DNA of 64,000 bases from Lignipirellula cremea (lineage in GTDB: Bacteria > Planctomycetota > Planctomycetia > Pirellulales > Pirellulaceae), in assembly GCF_007751035.1 (NCBI RefSeq), contig NZ_CP036433.1, positions 5,747,001-5,811,000 on the forward strand, written 5' to 3'. The position numbers and the translations under genes were made by a program. Positions 10,133-18,011 of this stretch are shown here, one piece after another (the first letter of the stretch is position 1; the number at the start of each line of letters is the position of its first letter). A model generated the notes under the pieces. The model searched no databases, was not told the DNA's origin, and saw nothing but the letters and a program-made list of their open reading frames with translations.

Positions 10133-10178
10133 TGTCAGCAGCGGTTAAGGTAAATCCTTTACATGTCAGTCGCGGTTA
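10133..10178. promoter_or_regulatory. Direct repeats, candidate operator of the RHH gene
   Basis: Two 15-base copies, TGTCAGCAGCGGTTA (10133-10147) and TGTCAGTCGCGGTTA (10164-10178), match at 13 of 15 positions. They start 31 bases apart, about three helical turns, and sit 35-80 bases upstream of a gene for a ribbon-helix-helix DNA-binding protein. TTGACT at 10127 with TAAATC 18 bases on is a possible weak promoter that the repeats would overlap. Autoregulation is inferred. Confidence 0.5.
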
Positions 10179-10212
10179 GATCCCGTGGTCACAAATTCAG
10201 GAAGGAACCGAC

Positions 10213-10623
10213 ATGCCAGAACTATTTCAACACCCGAATCACATGACCCATCGTGGGCACGAAGCCTTGCGGGTAGCCAAGGACCTTTTCGAGCAAGATC
10301 CTGAATGGGTCATCTTCTTCCGCGAGGTGCTGGGTATCGATGGCGTGGTTTCGCGCCTGTTCAAATCGCAAGAGGAACTCGACGACTTCCGCCAGTCGGG
10401 AGAGTACGCCGAGATCCAGAAAATGGTCGCCCACCTGCGGGAGCGCACCGCGGCCCAGACGGCCGAAGATAAAGAACCGATCCGCGTGATCACCGTGCGT
10501 CTGCCGAAAAGCCTGCACGAGTCGTTACGCGCCGAGGCTCACGAGCGGCAGACGAGCATGAACAAGCTCTGCATCTCGAAGCTGCTGCAGGTCATCGACG
10601 AAGAGTTCGTACCGCAGGACTAG
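10213..10623 (+). CDS. Ribbon-helix-helix (CopG/HicB-like) DNA-binding protein
   Basis: 136 residues from ATG 10213, with AGGAAGG about 8 bases upstream. The last 45 residues, IRVITVRLPKSLHESLRAEA then HERQTSMNKLCISKLLQ, form a ribbon-helix-helix: a basic strand (VITVRLPKSL) and two helices with the usual SMN turn. The N-terminal 90 residues are helical and acidic, without a known domain. RHH proteins bind DNA as dimers and often control their own promoter; direct repeats at 10133-10178 fit that. The C-terminus resembles HicB, but no HicA toxin gene is adjacent, so a toxin-antitoxin role is not supported. Confidence 0.82.
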   Translation: MPELFQHPNHMTHRGHEALRVAKDLFEQDPEWVIFFREVLGIDGVVSRLFKSQEELDDFRQSGEYAEIQKMVAHLRERTAAQTAEDKEPIRVITVRLPKSLHESLRAEAHERQTSMNKLCISKLLQVIDEEFVPQD

Positions 10624-10640
10624 CCGCAGTCGTTGCGACG

Positions 10641-10667
10641 GCGTCTTTCTAACAATGGGAAAGACGC
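10641..10667. terminator. Hairpin after RHH gene, possible terminator
   Basis: Perfect 9-bp arms GCGTCTTTC/GAAAGACGC enclose a 9-base loop, 18 bases past the RHH stop. There is no U-tract, so termination is uncertain. Confidence 0.4.
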
Positions 10668-10737
10668 ACCAACCGCTACCAGAAGCATGGCAGCGGTCGG
10701 CCTGGCGGAATCGGCCCAGCGGAATCGCCCAAAGCGA

Positions 10738-10870
10738 CTAGTGGTGCGTCAAACCATAAAATACAGGTTTCTCTAAATCAGCCGCCGGGCGCTAGCCCAC
10801 GGTTTTTTTGGCGGCACAGCAGCACGGCCGAAATCGCTCACTCTAAGATTCAAAATTGACGCAGCACTAG
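10738..10870. mobile_element. MITE-like element, copy A
   Basis: A 133-bp non-coding element bounded by 15-bp terminal inverted repeats: CTAGTGGTGCGTCAA at 10738-10752 and TTGACGCAGCACTAG at 10856-10870 (14 of 15 complementary). The core holds a palindromic segment CCGCCGGGCGCTAGCC followed by a T-run. A copy at about 92% identity by hand alignment lies at 29379-29510. The right end reaches 4 bases into the neighbouring minus-strand gene: its TAG stop (10867-10869) is formed by the CTAG terminus. No transposase gene is in the window, so mobilisation would be in trans. Confidence 0.8.
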
Positions 10871-11736
10871 CCAATCAGTGTGCGGCCAAGCTGAAGGATT
10901 TCTTCCGCGTCGAGAACCTGATCGTTCGCTTGGAACAACTGGCGAATCGCCGCTTTGTGGATTTTCATTTTCAGGCCGCCCACGCCAATCGCCCCGTACG
11001 CAATCGCTCCATGGCGTTCGACGCCGGAGTCTTGCATATCGAGGCCAGCCACACCCAAGGGCGGCATTGCGTTCAAATCGATAATCACCCGGAGCGAGAA
11101 CGACGATTGCCAGTTCTCCTCCGTTAGCAACTCCACCCCCAGCGCGCCGGCCGAGATAATCACCTGGGCGCCTTCGATCGCCTGGGAGAGTTCCTGCGGC
11201 GACAAGGTCTGGTACGGCGATACTTTCGCTTCCGGATGCTGATCAGAAATCGCCTGGCAAACCGCCTTGGCCCGATCCAGGCTGCGCGAAGCGATGCGCA
11301 CGCTTGCCCCTTCGCTGGCCAACATGCGGGCCGCCCTCTGGCCGACCGGTCCCGTCGCCGCCAGCACAAGAGCATCCGCCTGGGCAAGATCCACATGCCG
11401 TGCGGCTGACAGAACTGCCGCCGCAGCCGTGGTATTGCAGCCATTGGCGTCGAGCATAACGGAAACCCGCATCGGCCCGACAAAGCAGCTGGTCGCCTGG
11501 GTAAGCACAGACTCCCCCGCACGGACATCGCTGCCGCCGATGAACAGGGCCGTGTTGTGCAGGTCCTTGGGTCCGCGAGTGAAAATAGCCCCAGGGACCA
11601 GGTCGCGGATCTGCGCCGGCTCTACGCCTGCGTACTGCAGGATCTGGTCGACGCCGGCGTCGATCGCGGTGACGGCGTCAAAGACGCTGGCCTGGCGATC
11701 GGAATCAAACTGGATCAGGATTTTAGGTTTGGTCAT
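10867..11736 (-). CDS. NAD(P)-dependent methylene-H4MPT dehydrogenase (MtdB/MtdC type)
   Basis: 289 residues from ATG 11736 (MTKPKILIQFDSD); the frame runs on to 12015 but the extension is low-complexity and overlaps fae. It matches the bacterial methylene-tetrahydromethanopterin dehydrogenase family: an N-terminal pterin-binding half (TRGPKDLHNTALFIGG, then FVGPMRVSVMLDANGCNTTA) and a Rossmann half (VLAATGPVGQRAARMLASEG). It oxidises methylene-H4MPT to methenyl-H4MPT with NAD(P)+ in cytoplasmic formaldehyde oxidation. fae lies 109 bp upstream on the same strand, as expected for this pathway. MtdA, MtdB and MtdC cannot be told apart by eye. Its stop codon lies inside a mobile-like repeat end. 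Confidence 0.88.
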   Translation of the reverse strand: MTKPKILIQFDSDRQASVFDAVTAIDAGVDQILQYAGVEPAQIRDLVPGAIFTRGPKDLHNTALFIGGSDVRAGESVLTQATSCFVGPMRVSVMLDANGCNTTAAAAVLSAARHVDLAQADALVLAATGPVGQRAARMLASEGASVRIASRSLDRAKAVCQAISDQHPEAKVSPYQTLSPQELSQAIEGAQVIISAGALGVELLTEENWQSSFSLRVIIDLNAMPPLGVAGLDMQDSGVERHGAIAYGAIGVGGLKMKIHKAAIRQLFQANDQVLDAEEILQLGRTLIG

Positions 11737-11845
11737 GGTGGAAAACGGCCCAGCAGGAGGCATTTCGGGTCGAGCAGAAACGAAAACAGGACGCGACATT
11801 CGCGTCCTATTTTGTACTTTGGAATAATCCGCCGTCGACCCGCGA

Positions 11846-12343
11846 CTAGAAATTCTTGAAGGGGTGCTCGCCGGCGTCGCGCTGGGCGATGGTTTCTTCG
11901 GCGGTCGGCTTGCCGGCCATGGCGCTGGCGATCGCCTGCTTGGTGGCTTCGTAGTTGTAGTCGTGGATCTTTTTGTTGTCAGCGGCCTTGGGGTGAATGA
12001 ACACGCCGCAAACAATCACAAGTTCTTCGCCCTGGTCCTTCGGAATGATCCCTTCGGCGACCGAATCCACCACCGCCTTGGCGACGGCGGTCTGGGCGGG
12101 GCCGAACATCTGCACAGCCTGGCCAATGGTTTTCAGGGTGACCTTGGTGATCATGACCGTCGCCGGCTTCACAGCCAGGTTGGGGCGAACCACCGCCAGC
12201 AGGTTGGAATGGCCAGCACTCTGGGATGCCAGGGCGTTGGCGAACGCCGTACCCACGGGGCCGTCTTTGCTGCCGATCAGCAGGTCGATATGGGCAACTT
12301 CATTGCCTTCTCCGACTAACGCTTCGCCAACGAACATCGACAT
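11846..12343 (-). CDS. fae: Formaldehyde-activating enzyme
   Basis: 165 residues from ATG 12343, the usual length for Fae. EALVGEGNEVAHIDLLIGSK contains the family's catalytic histidine (His18 here). KPATVMITKVTLK and QMFGPAQTAVAKAVVDSV are also diagnostic. Fae catalyses condensation of formaldehyde with tetrahydromethanopterin to methylene-H4MPT in the cytoplasm. The next gene downstream encodes the dehydrogenase that uses this product, so the pair forms consecutive steps. Methanol dehydrogenase and the remaining H4MPT genes are not in the window. Confidence 0.95.
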   Translation of the reverse strand: MSMFVGEALVGEGNEVAHIDLLIGSKDGPVGTAFANALASQSAGHSNLLAVVRPNLAVKPATVMITKVTLKTIGQAVQMFGPAQTAVAKAVVDSVAEGIIPKDQGEELVIVCGVFIHPKAADNKKIHDYNYEATKQAIASAMAGKPTAEETIAQRDAGEHPFKNF

Positions 12344-12499
12344 GGTGAATCTCCTGCACGAAATCTGTGGAAAGGGGTAAGTTATCGAGCAAGCCGCGGG
12401 CGAATTCGTCCATCGGCCTGTAACGTGTTGTCCAAATCACCGGCGCCGTCCTTTTTTCGGGCCGCCAGGCAGCCAAGAGAGTATCAAACGCGGGGCCGA

Positions 12500-13615
12500 A
12501 TGCAACCACCATTGCTGATTCTGGGAGCCAGCGCCAGGGCGGCCGCCCAGTCCGCGCTGCGGGGCGGTTTCCGGCCGTTCGCCCTGGACATGTTCGGCGA
12601 CGCCGACCTGCAGGCCTGCTGCCCAGCCGTTCGCGTCGCAAATTACCCCCAAGGCCTGGAATACGCCGCCTGCCAGGCGCCCGAAAGCCCCTTTCTTTAC
12701 ACAGGCGGCCTGGAAAATCACCCGCAACTGATAGCCCGGCTGGCGCATCATCGGCAGCTATTAGGAAATTCCGCTAGCGTCTTGCGAGCCGTTCGGCGGC
12801 CAGAAAACTGGACAAACGCCCTGCGGAAAGCCGGATTGCCCTGCCTGCTGGTGCAGTCCGAGGCGCCTGTGCACAGACCCGAGGCATGGCTGAGCAAGCC
12901 GCTGCGGTCCGCCGGCGGGATGCATATCACTCCTGCCGCCTGCGATTCGGCTGCCGCCGGACGTTACTTCCAAGAGTACCGCGACGGCCAGCCCCACAGC
13001 GGGTTATACGTAGCCGCAGGCGGTCGGGCGAGGCTTCTCGGCGTAACCCGTCAACTGATCGGCGAAACCTGGACCGGCGGCAGCGGCTACGCCTATTGCG
13101 GTTCCATCGGCCCCTTGCCCCTGACAACCCTCCAGGAGGCCGCCTGGCGGCGACTAGGGGACTGCCTGGTCGATTCGTTCCCTCTGGCAGGCCTGTTCGG
13201 GATCGACGCAGTCGTCGACGCCCAAGCGATCTGGCCGGTCGAGGTGAATCCTCGCTTTCCCGCTTCGGCCGAACTCTACGACCGGGCGCACGGCGCCTCC
13301 GCGGTCAGGCTGCATGTGCAAGCCTGCCTTGACCAGAGTATTGAAGGACCGGACGCCCCACCCCGGACCGCCCGTCAGATGCAGGGGAAAGCAATCCTGT
13401 GGGCGCTGAGTGATCTGACGATCTCGGACGCCTGGACACAGCAAGCCCTGCTGCACCACATCAGCGATGAGCGGCTGCTGGCGGATATTCCTGCGGCCGG
13501 CCAAACGATTCGCACGGGCGAGCCGATCGTCACCTGTTTTGCCAGCGGCGCCACGGTTGACGAAGTGACGACAGCGTTAAAGTCGCGGGCCGCAGCCGTC
13601 AGGGCGTCGCTGTAA
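12500..13615 (+). CDS. ATP-grasp ligase, candidate C1-cofactor biosynthesis (MfnD-like)
   Basis: 371 residues from ATG 12500 (MQPPLLILGASARAAAQSAL); the frame opens at 12425. The start is a Rossmann-like preATP-grasp domain, followed by ATP-grasp features: EAWLSKPLRSAGGMHI (ATP-binding lysine and glycine loop) and FGIDAVVDAQAIWPVEVNPRFPAS, whose E-x-N-P-R is the metal-binding end. The gene is divergent from fae/mtd with 156 bp between starts. ATP-grasp proteins of this type travel with bacterial H4MPT genes, and one archaeal relative, MfnD, is tyramine-glutamate ligase of methanofuran synthesis. A methylofuran role is therefore likely but inferred from context. Confidence 0.72.
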   Translation: MQPPLLILGASARAAAQSALRGGFRPFALDMFGDADLQACCPAVRVANYPQGLEYAACQAPESPFLYTGGLENHPQLIARLAHHRQLLGNSASVLRAVRRPENWTNALRKAGLPCLLVQSEAPVHRPEAWLSKPLRSAGGMHITPAACDSAAAGRYFQEYRDGQPHSGLYVAAGGRARLLGVTRQLIGETWTGGSGYAYCGSIGPLPLTTLQEAAWRRLGDCLVDSFPLAGLFGIDAVVDAQAIWPVEVNPRFPASAELYDRAHGASAVRLHVQACLDQSIEGPDAPPRTARQMQGKAILWALSDLTISDAWTQQALLHHISDERLLADIPAAGQTIRTGEPIVTCFASGATVDEVTTALKSRAAAVRASL

Positions 13616-13619
13616 GGCA

Positions 13620-16600
13620 TTAATCGACGCTGGGCGGTTCCTCCTCGTCGACGGGAAGTTGTTGCTGCTGGATCCAGCGTTTCATCATCGCGACGGCGGG
13701 TTCATCGACCCGCTCCGTCGCCAGCGGCGGCATTTGCCCGCGGCCGCGTATCGCCATCCGGTGCAGCAGGGTCGAGCGTTCCGGCGCTCCGGCGGCCACA
13801 ATCCTGGCATCGGGCAGGTCGAACTGGTGGTGCAGGGGAGCGACCTCCAGAACGTTGAATTTCTCGTCCTTGGCGTCGTGGGACAGGTCGATCTGGGAGT
13901 TGCCGCCGCCTGCTCCGATATGGCAGATGGAGCAGTTCACATGCAGATACGAACGCGCCCGCGCATCCAGATCGGCCGTTTCATCGTAAGGATCCGCCAG
14001 CCGCGGGTAAGCATCCGCCCCCAGCGCCAGCAGGCTGGTCGTCGGTACGGCCCGCCGCTGCGAACGGGTGGCAAAGTGCTTCGTCACCAGGGCGCCGGCG
14101 GCCGACGGTTTCAGGCCAGCGTCGATCGCTTCTTTCCGCATTGCTTCGCGGACTTCCGGCTCCCATTTGGTTTTCAGCAGGCCCATCTGCTCAAACGTCG
14201 CCAGCTGGTTCTGCACCAGGCCGTTGCCGTAATCATGATCCCGGTTCAGCTGGGCGGTGGTCAGTCCCAGCACAAAGTGCGAGGCGCGCGAGTGGCACGT
14301 CATGCAGTCGGCGCGACTGGGGAATCGCCAGGGCTGCACCCTTTCGCCGCTGGCCGCCTGGGGATCCTGCTGGACGAACTCCGTGTCGGCGCCGCCTGCT
14401 TCGACCAGTACGGCGTCGGTTTGCTCGGCGTTCCAGCGGTAGGTATAGCCGACCCACTCGCCTTGTTGCAGGGTCATCAATCGCGTTTCAATCCAGCGTC
14501 GCGTCGTCGGATCTCCGACCGTCTGCTCCAGTGCAAACGACTTGATAAACACCGTCAGCTCGGGGAACTTCCAGGCGTATTTTTGCGTGACTTCGATCTC
14601 AGGTTTCTCTTGCGGCAAAACGATAAATCGCTCCTTGTAGGCCCCGTCGGACCAGAGCGGCGAATTGACCGAATACGGAATCACACCGGGCGCCGGCTCA
14701 TGCCCGGGCGTATCGGCGAACAGCCCCGTTTCGCTCAGCTTGCGGGGGAACGCCAGCGGGTCATGCCCAGGCGGCGTCGGCTCCAGGCGATACAGGCCGC
14801 CTGCATAATCCACGATCACCAACTCGCCCTGCGTATCCAAACCAAAGCCCGTGATCTGCAGGCTAGTGTCGGCCAGTTCCCGCGGCGGCAGCAGTTCTTT
14901 GCCCGTATGCAGCAGGCCCCAGATTTTGCCGGTGGAGTGGTCGCCATAAATGTACATGCCGCGCAGGTCGGGAAATTTGTCGCCGTAGTACGTGACCCCG
15001 CCGGTCAGCGAACGGGCTTCGCTATGCGGATGATCCGCAGCAGGCGGCGACAGCGGATGCGGCCCCTGCTTCCGCTCCCGATAGAACGGATGGGTCCCTT
15101 CCACCACCGACCAGCCATAGTTGGCGCCGCGTTCAATGAGGTAAACCTGCTCCCACAAATCCTGCCCGTTATTGCCGACCCACAGCCGGCCCGAGCGGGG
15201 GTCAAACGACATCCGCCAGGGATTGCGCAGCCCATAGGCCCAGATCTCTGGCCGGGCGCCAGCCAGGCCCCGGAACGGATTGTCGGCAGGCACAGAGTAA
15301 GGCTTGTCGGCGGCCGGTCGGTCGACATCGATCCGCAACACCGCGCCAAGCAGGTTGGACAGATCCTGCCCCGTCAGGTTGCCGTCGGAGTCGCTCGTGC
15401 CGTCGCCTGAGGTGACGTACAGCATGCCGTCTTTCGGGCTGAAACCCAGGTCGCCGCCGTTATGTCCGTCGGACGGCCATTCGATAATCGTCACGGCGGA
15501 ATCCGGATCGAGCTTCCTGGTTTCCGGGTCTAGTCGATAGCGGACGACGCGTGTGAACTTCTCTTCGCGGCCCTCCGGCTTGAGGTTCATCCCCACAAAG
15601 ACAAGCCGGTTCTGGGCGAAGCGAGGATGAAAGGCCAGACCATAAGCAATGCCAGGAAAGGCGCCAACAACTTCGGTTTCGGCCGCCGCATCCTGATCGG
15701 GAAACCGCACCAGATGGCTCACGCCCTGATCGGCTTTCGCATTCAAAATGGAAAGCAGATCGTTCGTGCCCGGTTCGTGCACGAAGGTCAACGGATGCTT
15801 CAGCTCTAGCGCCGGATAAGCCCGGACGGCCCGGTACGGCGGCGGCGGATCTGGCGACCCGATGATGCGGGAAGCGACGACCGGCAGCGGCCGGGGCAGG
15901 GGAGGGCGGCGGGACTGCTGGCTTTCGACCGGGCCGACAAACTGCAGCGGCAAGTAGTCTTCAAAGCGGTGGAAGTTGGCTTTGGTCAGCGGGGCGCAGG
16001 TCGACAAATCGGGACCCTCAAAGTCGACCGAATAGTCGTACCGGCACATGGCGAATTTCCAGATTTCCCCCGGGTTGGGCCGGCCCCCGGTGCGGGCGAA
16101 ATCACGCCAGCGCAAGCGGCCCTCCACCGACCAGCCGGTGTCCTTGTCGGTCCAATCGTTAAGGGTGCCCTGGCGTTTGACCTTGGCCTGGAAATCAAAG
16201 TCGCCGTCGCTCTTGAAGCGATCGAAAACGTGGCCGCCGCGACGGGGAAAAAAGACATCCAGCACCGCCCCGCCGGCGTTTGCCTGGAACTCGTAGTAGC
16301 CCGGATGCTGGTCGGCTGGCTTGAGAAAAATCTCAAAGACGTCGTTGCGCCAGAGTTCTCCGTCGTGGTCCGTGATGTCGGCGTACAGATCGCTGTCGGT
16401 CATCTGGGCGAAGAAATACAGATACTCCCGATCCCACAGCAAGCGGGCCTTGGTCGCCGTCAGCGCAGCACGTTTCGGCGTGATCCAGGGGACGGAAAAG
16501 TTATCGATCGGCTCGGCGATTTTCCAGACTGCTTCATCGGCCACCCCGTCCAGCGTAATCGGCGCATCGGCCCAGCGGCACTCGACGGGCCTCGCCAGAG

Positions 16601-16685
16601 CAGCCAGCTCCGCCGCCAGGCAAGGCTCCAGGACCGCCAGCAGCAGGGCCGCCAGACAGCAAACGGTAACGATTCTCAGACGCAT
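13620..16685 (-). CDS. Secreted CBM9 / PQQ-type sugar dehydrogenase / c-type cytochrome-like fusion
   Basis: 1021 residues from ATG 16685 with a signal peptide (MRLRIVTVCCLAALLLAVLE). Three parts follow. Residues about 30-240 resemble the CBM9-like domain (PITLDGVADEAVWKIAEPID, LYADITDHDGELWRNDVFEI). About 290-620 is a soluble glucose/sorbosone dehydrogenase propeller (GDLGFSPKDGMLYVTSGDGT, AYGLRNPWRMSFDPRSGRLW). About 640-1010 is a C-terminal module with two CxxCH sites, CMTCH and CSICH, seen in planctomycete and proteobacterial secreted proteins. The layout suggests periplasmic sugar oxidation passing electrons to attached haem. The stop lies 4 bp from the convergent ATP-grasp stop. Confidence 0.85.
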   Translation of the reverse strand: MRLRIVTVCCLAALLLAVLEPCLAAELAALARPVECRWADAPITLDGVADEAVWKIAEPIDNFSVPWITPKRAALTATKARLLWDREYLYFFAQMTDSDLYADITDHDGELWRNDVFEIFLKPADQHPGYYEFQANAGGAVLDVFFPRRGGHVFDRFKSDGDFDFQAKVKRQGTLNDWTDKDTGWSVEGRLRWRDFARTGGRPNPGEIWKFAMCRYDYSVDFEGPDLSTCAPLTKANFHRFEDYLPLQFVGPVESQQSRRPPLPRPLPVVASRIIGSPDPPPPYRAVRAYPALELKHPLTFVHEPGTNDLLSILNAKADQGVSHLVRFPDQDAAAETEVVGAFPGIAYGLAFHPRFAQNRLVFVGMNLKPEGREEKFTRVVRYRLDPETRKLDPDSAVTIIEWPSDGHNGGDLGFSPKDGMLYVTSGDGTSDSDGNLTGQDLSNLLGAVLRIDVDRPAADKPYSVPADNPFRGLAGARPEIWAYGLRNPWRMSFDPRSGRLWVGNNGQDLWEQVYLIERGANYGWSVVEGTHPFYRERKQGPHPLSPPAADHPHSEARSLTGGVTYYGDKFPDLRGMYIYGDHSTGKIWGLLHTGKELLPPRELADTSLQITGFGLDTQGELVIVDYAGGLYRLEPTPPGHDPLAFPRKLSETGLFADTPGHEPAPGVIPYSVNSPLWSDGAYKERFIVLPQEKPEIEVTQKYAWKFPELTVFIKSFALEQTVGDPTTRRWIETRLMTLQQGEWVGYTYRWNAEQTDAVLVEAGGADTEFVQQDPQAASGERVQPWRFPSRADCMTCHSRASHFVLGLTTAQLNRDHDYGNGLVQNQLATFEQMGLLKTKWEPEVREAMRKEAIDAGLKPSAAGALVTKHFATRSQRRAVPTTSLLALGADAYPRLADPYDETADLDARARSYLHVNCSICHIGAGGGNSQIDLSHDAKDEKFNVLEVAPLHHQFDLPDARIVAAGAPERSTLLHRMAIRGRGQMPPLATERVDEPAVAMMKRWIQQQQLPVDEEEPPSVD

Positions 16686-17170
16686 ATAACAAACCTCGAA
16701 ATGGGAAAATTCTTCTCCCCTGCATTATGACAGCCCCGAACCGGTCTGGCTACGAACCGATCCAGCCGAACCGGAAAGAAACCACCCCCGCCGCCCGCCA
16801 CCCGAAGAAGCGGAAAAACACGGGAAAACCGGCCGCCACCATGAGGCAAACGACAAAAAACAACACCAGCGAATTAAATGCACTCGCATGCCAATCGCAT
16901 ATCGACCGCAAATACAGATGCAAGTTAAATGCATATAATTCACCTTACCATATGCAATTAAAATTCACGTGACTTTCCAACGCATCTGTCGTTGCGTTGC
17001 TACTGCGCCGCCAGGTCGGCTGCAGGCGTGCGGTAGTTGGCTGGAGTCTGGCTGAGTGCGGGCGCGGCCTGCCGAAGGCCGGGCGGTGCGGTTTACTGAG
17101 GGGAGTAACGCTTGACGCCAGCCAGGCGTCGGCCCGCTATGGAAGTTGCGTTCCCCCGAAGGAGAAAAAT
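16686..17170. other. AT-rich intergenic region
   Basis: 485 bases. It has a low-GC patch at about 16850-16975 with TTAAATGCA twice (about 16874 and 16925) and a TATAAT at 16934-16939 lacking a good -35 box. It must contain the promoter of the leftward dehydrogenase gene and of the former AhpD-like gene. No intact gene seen. Confidence 0.35.
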
Positions 17171-17716
17171 CTGAAGCCGCGTCTCAAGGTTGCTGCGTCT
17201 GAAATGGCTTCCGGTGAACTGGAAGAAATCTACGCCGGTTTAAAAAAGAAAATGGGAAAGGTCGTCAACATCTTTTAAGGGATGGGGAACAGCCCCGCCG
17301 CGCTAAACGCGTACCTCGCCATGTCGGGAGCCCTGGCCGAAGGCGACCTGAAGCCCGCGGATCGCGAAGCCGTGTATCTGGCCGTCAGCGTAGGAAACGG
17401 CTGCCAGTACTGCGTCTCGGCGCATACCGTCATCGCCAAAAAAGCAGGGCTCTTGGAAGAGGAGACGCTGGCCGTTCGACGCTTCGAATCCCCCGATGCT
17501 AAACGCGCCGCCTTGCTCGAATTTGTCCGGAAAGTAATCGCCGCCAAAGGTTTCGTTGCCGACGCAGAAATCGAGGCCGTGCGAACGGCAGGTTACTCCA
17601 GCGGACAGATCGCCGAGGCGGTCGGCTATATCGGTCTGGCGACTTTTTCCAACCTGTTCAATCATGTGAACGACACCGAGCTCGACTTCCCCGCGGCCAA
17701 GGAACTGGAGAGCTAG
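17171..17716 (+). pseudogene. AhpD-like / carboxymuconolactone decarboxylase family, in-frame stop
   Basis: One frame encodes a full-length AhpD-fold protein but is broken by TAA at 17276-17278. Before it comes KPRLKVAASEMASGELEEIY...GKVVNIF; after it, GMGNSPAALNAYLAMSGAL continues without a shift, as in intact family members where a lysine normally stands. One base change (AAA to TAA) explains it. The peroxidatic CQYC with a downstream His is intact. The expected start is CTG at 17171, 6 bases after AAGGAG, so the initiator may also have changed from ATG. A shortened product from ATG 17282 (144 residues) is possible but has no well-placed ribosome site. Read as a recent pseudogene, unless it is a sequencing error. 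Confidence 0.82.
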
Positions 17717-18011
17717 TTCCTCCCTGCTACGAATCGCTCCCGGCATTATTCTGCAGGCCAGCTTCCCTCGCCGCTTCTCCGCCGGACCCTGAGGGAAGCG
17801 TTCTCCTGGACCGGCTCCCAGCCGCGGCCGCTTCGAGCACCTGCCCCCGCCGCTGTCTGCAGCGATGCGATCCGGCCGTCCAACGCGTGCGCTTTTCCGC
17901 ACGACCGGGACCCTGCCCAGGCGATCGCCAGTGAGTTGACCCCTGTAACGGCCTGGCCAATACTAGGGCCAGACGTTCTTGAGCATATTGCCCCCTTTGA
18001 CGGAGACCGCC

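Larger units (their letters stand above)
9591..10212. other. Intergenic with two hairpins and candidate operators
   Basis: 622 bases. A 10-bp hairpin (GCAGCGTCCG/CGGACGCTGC, 9613-9639) and then the terminator at 9674-9702 close the SPFH unit. From 10011 on, the DNA becomes AT-richer and repeat-dense ahead of the ribbon-helix-helix gene: a perfect 7-bp inverted repeat GCTTAAA-G-TTTAAGC at 10011-10025, GCAGA/TCTGC at 10024-10039, AGTGCTGGCGC twice at about 10072 and 10094, and the operator-like pair at 10133-10178. No gene seen. Confidence 0.55.

Noticed and set aside
10213-10623. HicAB toxin-antitoxin module
   Set aside because: Only the RHH half is seen; no HicA-sized gene lies on either side.
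11737-12015. Upstream extension of the mtd frame
   Set aside because: Low-complexity Ser/Pro/Arg text overlapping fae; the expected N-terminus is at 11736.
13659-15410. Plus-strand ORF of 583 codons
   Set aside because: Opposite the sugar dehydrogenase fusion; no domain motifs.
16934-16939. TATAAT as a promoter
   Set aside because: It lies in an AT-rich patch, but no -35 box stands at a suitable distance.
17276-17278. Recoded stop (selenocysteine or readthrough)
   Set aside because: The codon is TAA, not TGA or TAG, and no recoding hairpin follows directly; a point mutation is simpler.
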